Assembly (NCBI RefSeq): GCF_000003815.2
Contig: NC_049994.1
Location: 12,480,994-12,544,993 of the forward strand
Reading direction: 5' to 3'
Length of the DNA stretch: 64,000 nt
DNA from: Branchiostoma floridae
Lineage: Eukaryota; Chordata; Leptocardii; Amphioxiformes; Branchiostomatidae
The translations under genes and the position numbers were made by a program. Positions 13,101 through 25,100 of the stretch are shown one piece after another. Position 1 is the stretch's first letter, and every line of letters begins with the position of its first letter. Under the pieces are notes generated by a model, which did not search any database, was not told the DNA's origin, and saw only the letters and a list, made by a program, of their open reading frames with translations.

Positions 13101-16100
13101 CTGTGTAATGGAAAATATCAGCAATAGAAATCGCAAAAACAAACAAACAAACAAACAAACAAACAAACAAACCTGCGTATGTCAGGTACACCACCGCCAT
13201 GAGGACGGCGGCCGCCGAAGCAGCCACAGCGAAGAAGAAGAGCGACCTCATCTCGGACTTGGTCAGGCTACTCAGGTGCGTGTGCAGGTACTTCAGGAAC
13301 CCGTACGCTATCAGGAGCGCAAACACACCTGTGGGGACAAGGGAGGTGTGGAGATTTGGTCTAAAATTGAGACAAGATTATCTATTAAAGGGCAACAAGA
13401 AAAATATGACCAGTACATGTCAATGTCAAGTACTCACTGTATCTAAACTCAAAGGTATTTTTAAAATGTGAGTGTGAGTGAATGAGTGACAGTAAAGTGA
13501 ATGAGAGTGAGTGATTGAGTGAATGAGTGGGAGTGGGTGAGTGAGGGAATGAGTGATAGTGAGTGAGTGAAAGTGTGAGTGAGTGTGTGTGTGTGAGTGT
13601 GTGTGTGTGTGTGAGTGAGTGTGTGTGAGTGAGAGTGAGTAAGTGAGTGGGTGAGTGATGGAAACAGTGTGACTTACCGGCTGATGCCATGTGTTCGCTG
13701 GTCCTGATTGGCTGGAAGCCGACGAAGGGGACCTGCATGGACAGCAGCAGGCCCAGGATGAAGAACGCACAGTACGCTGTGGGGGAAAGGTCAGAGGTTA
13801 GGGCCAGGTCAGATTCATCACACAACGGGTTTATTGTTTGGATGGTCATGGATATGGTCAAGGTTGCTATTAGCCATTGTGAACAGTTGTTTCTGTCATA
13901 ATCTTGATGAAAATGCTAGTATGACAACACGATCCCCCTTTGAATCCCAGTTGTTGTCGCTCAGACAACATGTACCAATGGTATGGGAAAGGGTCACAGT
14001 CCTCAGGACATGATGTTCAGCTGTGGTCCACTGTATGTTGTACTTGCCAATAGGAGCTAGGGGAGTGGAAGAGTAGTTCTTCTCTGAGGTTTGGGACCAC
14101 AAGGAATGATGAGGGCTGTTTCTTCACTTCTGAAGATCACAATTACTAAATAATAGTTACAAAAGGCTATGAAGATCACAACTACTATATGTAATATTAG
14201 CAGCTACAAAAGGCCATGAAACCATGATTCCATCCTTACCTACGAATATCCTGTAGGAGAACCTGCCCATCAGGAGCAGCACAAACACGTGCAGTGGGAT
14301 GAGGTTGATGATGTAGACGTACCCTCCCCAGGCAGACACCTGTCAATCAAACATGTTACCACGGTGATGGTTACCACAGCAACACCAGTGGTTGCCATCA
14401 TAGGAAATGGCTCTAACCGTGTATGTTGTTTATTCACAGACAAATTCATCTCAACAACTGGATAAGATACAGACACTATCACTATATATTTCCAGTGGCA
14501 TTCATCACTCTTCTTCAGCATCACTAGAATAATGTTCACGCTAAAGAAGAGTGATAGATATCAAATAAAATGTCAAGAAATGATCTTCGTATCTTATCTA
14601 GTTGTAGAGATTGATTTATCTGTAAACAAATATCCTTTTAATTCAATATCTAACCTACAGTTAATATCTGACCTAAAGTTAATAACTAACCTTCATAAAT
14701 GTATTCTAATTATTTGTCTAAGCTATATAGGAAAAAATAGGAAATTTTACACAGACAATACATAGAGCTGGACTCACCATATAGAAATATGCCAAAGCTG
14801 TACATCCTGCCCAGAATATAGACCCTGTCTTTACTGATTTAACCTGCAGAAAAGAGAAGGATTGTTTACTCAGATGACTGATATCATAGGAGCCGAGGTA
14901 AAACTGCTACCTAATAATAAATTAATCAGAATATTGTCTTTGAACATATTATATCAAATTATTGACAGCCAACAAAAACGTTCTTTTATACATAACATAT
15001 AAATTCTTCTAAAATTAATTTTAAACATTTTCTTATGACGTTTACCTATAAACAACACCATTCATACATTTGTACATAACATTTGCATTGTTTGCCCATA
15101 CATTGATGGTTAGTAGGGTAAAGGCTAAACATGAGGTTTATACATCTTTCATGTAGTGAAGGGCTCTCATTTGCAATGATTACTAGAATACTTAGTAGTT
15201 GAGTATTATACAAGTATATGGAACTGGGCCAAAATTAAACAGTGTAACAATACCAGCCCTTCAAATGTTGTCCATTGTCATTGTATCATAAGTGGTAGGG
15301 TTGGAAGTGGTGGCGGAGAGTTTTGTTAATTTTTTGGCTAAACAGAAAGCTTTTATCAGAGATACTTCAGACAACTGAAGTACCCTTGAAGCTAACTCAG
15401 TTGGAACTGCCTTTTGTATGGATTACGCTTTTCCTGGGTAAATGTGAACAAGCTAAAGTGTTGCCACGGTAAAAAAAGAAAATGTTTCAATTTTAAATCA
15501 TAACTTCATTTTGTATATCCTGAAAGGCAACAAGACCCAAAATAACCACTGGAATTTTCTTTCCCTACGCAATGATTTCATTTAATACTAATAGTCCTCT
15601 ACTAAAGTTGTAAAGAGAGAAAATATTTGCACTAAATCATAACCTACTCAAACAGAAAGACAGAATTGCAGCATTTCCTACCTAGCCTCTGAATAGTATA
15701 TTCCATTGCGCAGATATATGTACAAAAAAAACAGCTCAGGTGGAACATACCATCTGTAAATAAGGGAGGGGTAGCCCTGCTCGTTTTCATGCATTTAGCT
15801 CTGGACTTAATCCTAAATAGAAAACTTCACTTGTCTAAAAAATCTGCCGGTCAAATTGAAAAACAATCCCCAAATCAATATTACATGCAACAGCCTTTCA
15901 AACAGCTAACATCCTAGTCTGAAGGATCTAAGCATGTCACTCATGAACATGCAGTACAAGCCTTCAGTGTAACAGATTACCGAGATATTGATTTTATCCT
16001 GCATCCCGATACTCTCATTTTGAATAATTGACACTAAGTGCCCAAAATACGGTTTTGAAAATTGTCTTGTCAGTTTCAGGGATCCTCAAGGTGTCTAGCG

Positions 16101-19100
16101 TCTTCAGTCCAATTGATTTTAGGTCAAGATAGGGTCAGGACCCAACCCAGATCGACCTCTCGAGTGCCCTCTTGAACTAAGAATAGCTAACGTACGGTAC
16201 AATACTTCAGACAGTCTGCACGGTAATTTTCTAGGGCAGGGCTCGAAATACCACCTGCATATGCAGGTTAGTGCAGGTAAAATGGGAACTGTGCAGGTAT
16301 TTCTGATGTCTCCCTGCACCTAACCTGCGCTGGTCCATGTACAGGGTTTTATGTATAAATGTCATATGCTGTGCATGTGGACTATGTTGTGGACCTATAA
16401 AGCATAAAAGAAAAAAAAATAGTAATAGTTCATGAACAATTTTAGTTTGATCCATACTTCCTAAATTCAGAGTGGTGCAGGTTAAATTTGTCTGGTGCAG
16501 GTAATTTACAATGTTACCTGCACCAGCGCTGGTATGCAGAAAAAGTATTTCGGGCCCTGGACAGTCTGCACGGTAATTTTCTAGGGGCAGGTTTGCGGGA
16601 GGGGGGCGATTGCATATCAGTGAGAGTAATCCTTGTGGGGGAAGAATACTGTACAAATTTGACATTTAGAAACGCAGTTCTGTCAAATCCTATCATGTTT
16701 CCAATCCCCCAGATGAATCTATTCCATGTAGACCAATTGCTGCAGGGAATACAGGCATTTATAGCTAAGCTAACAAGACAGGTGTTACCCATATGCCGCT
16801 ACAAAATGTACATCTGGATTCAAACCCAGAACACAAAGTCAGGTAGACAATTAATCATGTTAACAATTACATTAAATAGCAAAGTTATACACATTATGAC
16901 ATGTGACAACCCCTGCATGGTAACGCTAGTTCACCTCTATTCACTGGGTAACCTATATCCGTTGTACCTAAAAACAGGATATTTCGGGATATCAAGTCGA
17001 CGGACAGTGGTTTTAAATTACATTTTTTTCAATATGATGACAGTTTCAGAGCACCTTCCGTCAACTTGATATCCCGAAATACCCTGGGATAAAGGTTACC
17101 CCGCGAATAAAGGTGAACTAGCATTATACACACTGTCAGGAATATATATCAAATAATGTCTAGACGCTAGAAATCCCTCTAATGACTGTAAAAGACCATT
17201 TTCATCCCATACTATGCACCGTTGTATCAAGTATACAAGCCTCATAGAACTGTAGTTATGTAGAGTAGATGTAACGCTTTGTACCTTGTACAATTGTTGT
17301 GCAATAAAGTTATTATCATTATTATGTATACCATATAGTATTGTGTGAGAGTAAAAAACAAACAAAATGTACATCTGCTTGGTTTTTGGACCTGGTCATT
17401 AACATAATTATTATACTATACCATTAGGCTTGCCCTATACTATTGTGTACATGGAAAAATGGCTTTGATACTTGAATCCTTCAGACTAGGATGTTAGCTG
17501 TTTGCAAAACTGGCTTTGCTATGATTTCAAAACTGTAAAAATTGCTTGTATGAAAATTAACAGGTAGTATCAACAGGTAGTACTAAGCTACTGACAGAAG
17601 AAGAAAGAAAAGAACACACCTGCAAAAACAATATCACCTACCAGGGAAAACATAATAAAAATGTACTTACCCATAGAAAGTAAGTAAAAAGTAAGGCAAA
17701 GATGGCGATTCCCTCATTGTCATAGGACCCTGCTACTGATCTGGAGATGTAGCCAGGAACTGGATGGAATAAATAAAGTTTTACTTTCAAACCAAATATC
17801 TGTATCTATACAATAGAAAAATTTCTTTCTTTCTAGGTACTGACTAGGTACAAAAAAAGTCAAAGTTCTTCTAATATATTGTATGATTATTTTGTGTTCT
17901 GAGACCATACATTTTGAAACATTGCTGTGAGTGCTATTAACTCATGTAGGTCTTAAGTATTCCTATGATGGTTTGAAACATTGCATAAACATAATGTTCA
18001 TTCATGATCTTTTCAATCCATAGCATAAATCTTTGATACACAGTACTAAGAAAATACATGTAAGTACAAAAATCATATTTTCTTAGTACTGTATATTAAA
18101 GATTTATGGTATGGATTGAAATGGTAATATTATTGTAAAATGAGCAAAATTACAAGTAGAAGATGGTCTGAGTTCCTTACCTATTGCAATGAAACATGCT
18201 GCTAGCAGCCCTGCCCCCTGGCTCCATAACTCTTTGGTTAACAAGTATGTTGCTATGGATGTCAACCCACTGGATGGAACATACAAAAGAATACAAAAGA
18301 TGATTGAGTGTTAGAAGTAACCACCTAAAACAAACCATGGAATATATCGAATGAATAGATGAAAGTTCAATCTCTTCTTCTGGATAAATCAAATTTAATT
18401 CATTGAACTAAATTTGATTTATCCAGAAGAAGAGATTGAACTTTCATCTATTCATTATATTCCTGGATGTATAATCTTCACAAACGTAGCATGGAATATA
18501 TCATTTTAAGATTAGTTTAATGTACTGTAAATACAAAAACTTTCGCGCCAACTACAGAACAGTACTGTAAATACTGTAAATGCATTAAGTTATCACGATG
18601 GCGCTACAAAATCACAGCGAACACTCCATTTTCTCAGTGGTTTGCTTTTGGACGACTTTTCGGAAACAATCCGACAAAGACTAAATCCACAAGTATGGCC
18701 GCCAAACTGCTATCATCTAAAAAACATCATTCTACAATTCTCATTAGTTATACCAACCGGCTATTGCCTAAAAGATGCAATAATATACCTAGTCTAACTC
18801 CCTACATCTCACCTGAAGGTTGGAGCTAAGAACACACAGACATCTCTGATATGTACAGTAATGTGGAGACTGTTGAGTAACCAGTGGATGGTTCCTGCTG
18901 TCACCATCAAACCTGGGTACACCTGGGTAAAGTGGAGACAGTCAAGCTGTTAGAGAGCCTGGTATACATTTTGAAGTCCTGGGTTCAAATCCCAGCAGAA
19001 TCATCATAGTTCATACCAAATAGTACATACTGCTTGCACTTTTGCGTAGTTATTGTATGGGACTTGAACACCACCACTAGCAGTGGACTAGCTCCCCTGC

Positions 19101-22100
19101 TGTATGGCCAAAGGGCTGTTGAGAAGGAGAAACACTGCCCTATGCCCTATGCTTCAAAAGTCGTAGGAAGGATTTTTCTTTTCTTTTTTTAAATATCACA
19201 ATGTTTATGACAAATGCTGACCCTTAGTATAGGCTACAGGTCAAAGAGACAAACCATTTAACTGCCGAGATACAGATAATGCTAGTTCACCTTAATCCGT
19301 GGGGTCATCTATATCCGTTGTATTAAAAAAAAGGGGGTTTAGGGATATTAAGCCGACAGACAGTGGTTTCAAACTGCAATATTTTGAATGTATTGCAATT
19401 TGAAACCACCGCCTGTGTACTTGAAATCACTAAGTACTGTTTTTTCAAACAAGAAATATCAGATAAAGGTGAACTTAAGGTGAAATATTCCAAAATCTAC
19501 TATTATTTCTACATGTATCTACTATTGTAAAATGCAGACTGAAAAACTACATTCTAAGAAATTGTATGAGATACTTACCGTCCCCCCTACTATCCTCCCG
19601 AGCGGATACCACGCTCTCTCATCAAACCAGTTGAGGAAGTTATAGAAGCCATAGTTGACCAGGTGATGTGTGGACCTGTAGTTAAACCTGAGAAAAAAGA
19701 CAGAGATGTTGGGTAAAATAGATGTAACTGGTACAGCTAACAGTAACTAGTATACACCATTAGAAAATTTTAGACAAAAAAAAGCACTTAAACATTGTGT
19801 CACATACAGTCAAACTATACTAACCACCTGTCGACATAGACCAAATTTCATAATCTCCAAGCAGATCCACGGTGGCGTAATATAGTATCAAACCCACCGT
19901 TTGACTCCCTTTGGCCGGCCATACTCCTTGGCCAGCTTTGATACTATCTTATGGCACCGTAGGATCTGCTTGGAGATTACAAATTTCATTGTTCCCTTGT
20001 GTACCTAATACCTGTACCTACGTGTATACCTGTAATTGTCACAGGTCAAAACCTAAATGCTTGGGGTATGTTATGTACCAAAAGTAATGTATTGAAACGA
20101 GCTAAAACACAAAACATTAAAGCATTTTACCATTATCTATATATCTGTTAAAACTCTGTTAAAAGCAGTTGTAAATAATCTTGATTGAGATATAGCAATA
20201 GGAAAAATTCACCACTTAGATAAGTTAGAAAGGCAGTTTGCTATATGTAGCTAGATTGTCACTCATAATTTCCAGCCAGAATCTTTATCTTTTTCAACCA
20301 CCTTGACATTTTTGGCAAACTGCACATTGGTACCTCAAGCCTCGGCAGTTACAATACAAGCACTTTAACTCACAGGGCTCGAAATACTGGGTGCATGTGC
20401 ACCCAGGTGTGGGTGCACAGGGTGCACCCAAATATTTTCTTAGGTTTGTGTATGTAAAGATATCAAAGTATACTATTATACATCATATTCTTGAAATCTA
20501 AGTGTTAGAAAGATAATAAAATGTCTGTCATGGTACTTGTTTACTAGTAAGAATTTAATAGCTTGTAACTAAGTTTTATCACTAGGTTATTACTTCAATT
20601 TAAGAGGTGCACCCAAAAATTTTTTGGTGTACCCAATTTCTTAAGCTGGGTGCACCAGTGCACCTAATACCAAAAATGAATTTCAAGCCCTGAACTCAGG
20701 AATATCTCTTGTAGACTTGGGAGCTATCCATACTCAGTCTGGTAGACATGTATGCAGTCATTTACAATGTTCAGGTTCACTACCGATGATTCCCCAAGAT
20801 TATGCACCAATAATCCGTCAGGCTGAACATGCGCTTGAACTTGCATATGGAAATGGCTGGCAGCCAAATCTCACTGTATGTCTGGGGCCGAGGGTAAAAA
20901 TGTTGTGTTTCCTGTCTCCTAGACTACTGTAAATGCGTTTAAGTTCGCGGGGAGTTAATTTCGCGGTAGCGGGAAAAAGGACTTTTCGCAGTGGTTTTAA
21001 GTTCGCGGTAACACCGTAGACTGCAGTCTAATACCATAATAGAAAAATGTTCGCGGTGGATTTAAGTTCGCTGTGAAGTGGTCACAGCGAAAACCGCAAA
21101 CATCAATCCACCGCGAACATTTCTGCATTTACAGTAACCTGCCAACCCTAGACTTTTTTGTCTTTCGCCGCGCTTCCGCGGCGAAAGGCAATCAGACTGA
21201 TATTAGATTGCTGTCCGTCTGTCCGTCCGTCCGTCCGGGTCGACCATGCCATACCGTGCTAGCGAGATATTCTACCCTGCAGATTCGATGGTATTGCCAA
21301 AGGCCATGCAAGTACTAGTATGTATGACATACGTATCGGCCTGCCATGAATGTGCTGCTTGGTTTATGCATGGCTTATTAGCAGGAATAAAGGACCTGCA
21401 ATGTGCCCTGCACAACGTATTTGTAGACGTCTATTCAACCAAAGACCTCCGCGATTCAACTTGTACTATATCTGCAAGGTAAAGAGAAAACATTTAAGGT
21501 ATCTTTGCGTACGTGTATTCGATGGATATCAGTCACACTTCGTTTCTCTTAGTGAATGCGGCGCGTACGAAAGGGTCCAAACGTTGTGGTGTCTTTCCTC
21601 CCAGTAGGTAGGGGTAGGTCGGACCTTACGATTAGGCGGTCAAGAAACACTGGGCAAGTTCCAAGGACGTTATCGTCCTTGGCAAGTTCAGAGCATAACA
21701 ACGTTACAATGCCAGCAGTTGAAGGAAATCTTCATCTCACAATCTGTCACTACCACACGGCAATATTGCAATGTAATTGTGGAATATAGCGTTTTTCGTG
21801 TGCGTAGAAATGTAAAAGAAATTTTCTTTGACACGGGTGGGCGCAAAGCATCATGGGGCAGCAAAGAAAGTAGATAGCGGGGAACCCCCTACAGCTGTAG
21901 GATCAACCAATCAGAGGTGCGTATTGCGATCACGTGCACGTCTTAGCTAGCTGCAAGCGTAAAAAATCCTGGAATTGGGCGGGCAGTCTTCAATCCCAGT
22001 GTCAAAGATATTTCCACGGCTTGCGGAGCTAGCGGCAATGCGAAAAAAATCCTCGGCTTGCGCTGAGGAACTGGGCGGGCAGTCTTCAGTCCCAATGCCG

Positions 22101-25100
22101 TCGACTGGACAGCGGCGAGCACGTCGCTAGCTCGTGAAACACACAATGACGTAATTGCTGTTTGTTTTACTAGGGGTGAAACCGTCATTTCACCATGTTT
22201 CACTCTTTTGTCACGTAGGTGCAATATTTGCTTTCACCCTTCCATATTTACATGGGAACAATGCGAATCCGGGTGACACATTTTCACCGTGTTTCACCAA
22301 CATTCACCCATTATGTGCCATTTTCACCGTACGCCGTGTGGTAATGATCAAGGAGGTTAAAAAGAGATGGTAGTTGCAATGGAAAGAGATCCTAAAATCT
22401 TCCTAAACTTCAACCTACACAAGAACAGCATCGGCTGTCCCGACATAGTCAGGAGAAAAGCAAGGTAAGGGGTGGACACAATAAACTATACAGCAAAATA
22501 TGACTTTTAGCAAGGAGGTTAACCTCGTTGCTTTTAGTCCTTCTTTAACCTCCTTGCTTTTAGTCTTCAGATGCGCCATATGCATGACGGGTAAAATGTT
22601 GATTTGTACCTGTTTTTACAGATTTCATGTTTTTAAGAAACTGACAAATGTCGTAAGTGTTGTCCAAAATTTAACATTATTTGGCGGATATCCACAGTAT
22701 TTGTTGTAGCATTCTAAAGCTATGAAAACTTCATAACTAAATAAAATGATAACATGCTCTTGGCCACAAAAGAAGTGACCAACAGTAATTATATTGTCTG
22801 GCTATGTTACATTTGCTATTTGACCTGGAGTCCAAATTTCTGGAGAATCATTATTTGTTTGATTGTTTGGTTGTTTGGAGGTTTGGTTGTTGAACCTCAT
22901 ATTTAAAACAAGGAGAGTTTTCGGTTTTTACAGTGAGTAGGTTAGTTCCAGTGCCACAAAGCCTGTGTCTACATCGAACATGTGTCTAGTTGTAACATAT
23001 TTTGATTACCCCACAACTCGCTCATTTTTGCATCCCCTTTCCTTACAGAGAGAGCATTATTAAGCAGGTAGCTAAGCTGTTGGTGCAGATCCATGCCTTG
23101 GACCACGCCCTGCAGGTCGCCAGAGAACACAGCCTCAAGGATCTCAAACAGATGGTTGTCGGGCGGTAGCACATGGTTACCACACAGGATACTATACATC
23201 CTTCAGAAACTTGGGAACATGGGCTTTCAAAAAACTTACCACCTGTAGCTTTTACACTGGTCAGCTTGTGGTCATCTCATATGGTAAAGGATATCTAGTC
23301 CATTGTATAGTAAGTCCTTTCATGAACTAGTGATATTGAGTAGCACAAACTTAGATGGGGGAGGGGAGGACCAGGTCGGATCAAAGAAATCTCCAATTGT
23401 TTCCATCTCATGTGAACTGGGTTGACAGACATGATGTAAGATTTTGGTGTAGAAATGGCCATTGTAACAAACCTATACTTACCGGTATGTAATTTTAGTA
23501 CGCCTTATTCTTATAAAGGATTCATACCTTCTGTAACATCTGGAGTCTGTACATGTTCATAGTGTGTACTGGTGCAGTCTCTCTGCTAGCAGGTAGTGAA
23601 GAAATACAGTCAGAATATGATGTCCTTTCCACTTTTACATTGTACAACTCAAGTGATGGCTATCATGAGGAAATATCTGCCTTTGATCAACATTCATTGA
23701 ACGGAAAAAAAGCATCCATCCTGAATCTTAGCACATTCTAATCGTGTTTGGTGAAGACTGGTGACAGTGTATAGATTGACTTGAGTAGGGAACTGTGAGC
23801 ATTGTACATACAGGAAAGATGTGAAAGCTATATACAATGTATCTACTGAGTTTTGTGGAGGTCTACTGTCAAAAGAGTCAAATAAAACTTGATTTTTTTT
23901 TTTGCATACAAAAATCGTTACCGACTGAATTTGTCAGTTATTCTATTTATGAATCTCCTAAAGGCACAGCATCAAGTTCTCTGACGAGGTCTTTTTTAAC
24001 CTCCTTGGTGTTATTAAACAGCCGTCGGGGTCTCGCTGGCGGCGTCTCGCGTCCTCCCCAGCCATGTGGAAATTTTGGAAGGTCGGTGACCGGAGAGAGC
24101 TCGCCCGGAACGTCGCATGTATAGACAACTACTTTTGTATAGTTGCATATGTTGGAACAAATAGCAATTTATTACAGGCCTGCGATAACAAAACCTACTA
24201 GTATATTGTTTTCGTTGGCGTCCATGGGCGCCACCATTTTGTCCCAAGGGAGTGTCGCATGTTGGGAAGGGGTGTCGCGATTTTGATGTGTTATTACGAT
24301 GTTACAATTTTAGGACCATATATCCGTGCACAAAATAAAGCGCTTATATACCGACGCTTTCGATCAGTCCTCTGATCCTTCTCAAGTTGAAATGACCCAG
24401 AGCCTAAGTCACGATGTGGAGAATTACCTCTATGAAATCCAGAATTGTGCAGAGATCTGACGTGGGCTGGGAGGCGGTTGCATGTGGAAAATTGCTTACT
24501 ACTCGAAATTTCAAGGGATCTTCGTGGAAGAAACTTCAACAAAAGTGTATCCCTCTTTGATATATGTAAAATACACTGACTAATATTTTATCTAATTGAT
24601 TTCAAATGAGAAGATTCCAAGCTACCCCGATGGAGTGAGTTTGTGGCCCATAACCACTGACGTAATGAATCAAAATCTCAATAATTTTGCTTTCCGAAAA
24701 GAAATGAAACGTTCCTTTCAACATACCACAATGAAACTGCATTTGCATTTTGAAACTCATTAAGTACAATTTTATTAACAGACACAGACCTGACAAAAAT
24801 CAGTAAACTGGATGCTGCACCAATTAGAAAATGAACACATTATATCAGCAGGCATCTATACGTTTAAGGGCTTACTGGTGCAATAAATTACGAGAACAAA
24901 TTGAATAAACTTTGTACGTCAACGTACAGAACAAGTGTTGTTCACATGAACATAGGACTTTATAACACCAGTGGTAATCAGATACTCCACTAATTCCTTA
25001 GTAGCGAAATGGACAATTGTTTTGAGTATCGCCCCTTCAAAAGTTTGCACAGACCATCAAGTCCGGACCTGCACCTGATCCTTTGTACCTGTACCTGAAT

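Larger units (their letters stand above)
14844..17670. other. STT3B intron 5, with a 28-bp perfect inverted repeat 1.5 kb apart
   Basis: Non-coding intron holding two identified elements (16237-16559 and 16921-17126). A 28-bp sequence at 15900-15927 recurs exactly, inverted, at 17476-17503. It could mark the ends of a composite transposon of about 1.6 kb containing both. The matches stop at 28 bp on each side. Confidence 0.6.

Noticed and set aside
13385-13861. 158-codon minus-strand ORF rich in HSLTHTHT
   Set aside because: Translation of the GTGA/GT simple repeat running out of STT3B exon 8; not a separate gene.
16488-17069. 193-codon plus-strand open frame
   Set aside because: It runs through the right end of the hAT-like element and into a MITE; no protein-like composition or family match.
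18935-19010. Functional tRNA gene
   Set aside because: The B box is good but the A box is degraded and the sequence does not fold into a complete cloverleaf by eye.
24294-24542. Short minus-strand ORF with a basic KRRYI segment near a GATCAGAGGACTGATCGAAAG sequence, recalling Penelope-like element 3' regions
   Set aside because: Too short, no reverse transcriptase or nuclease motif, and no convincing hammerhead core.
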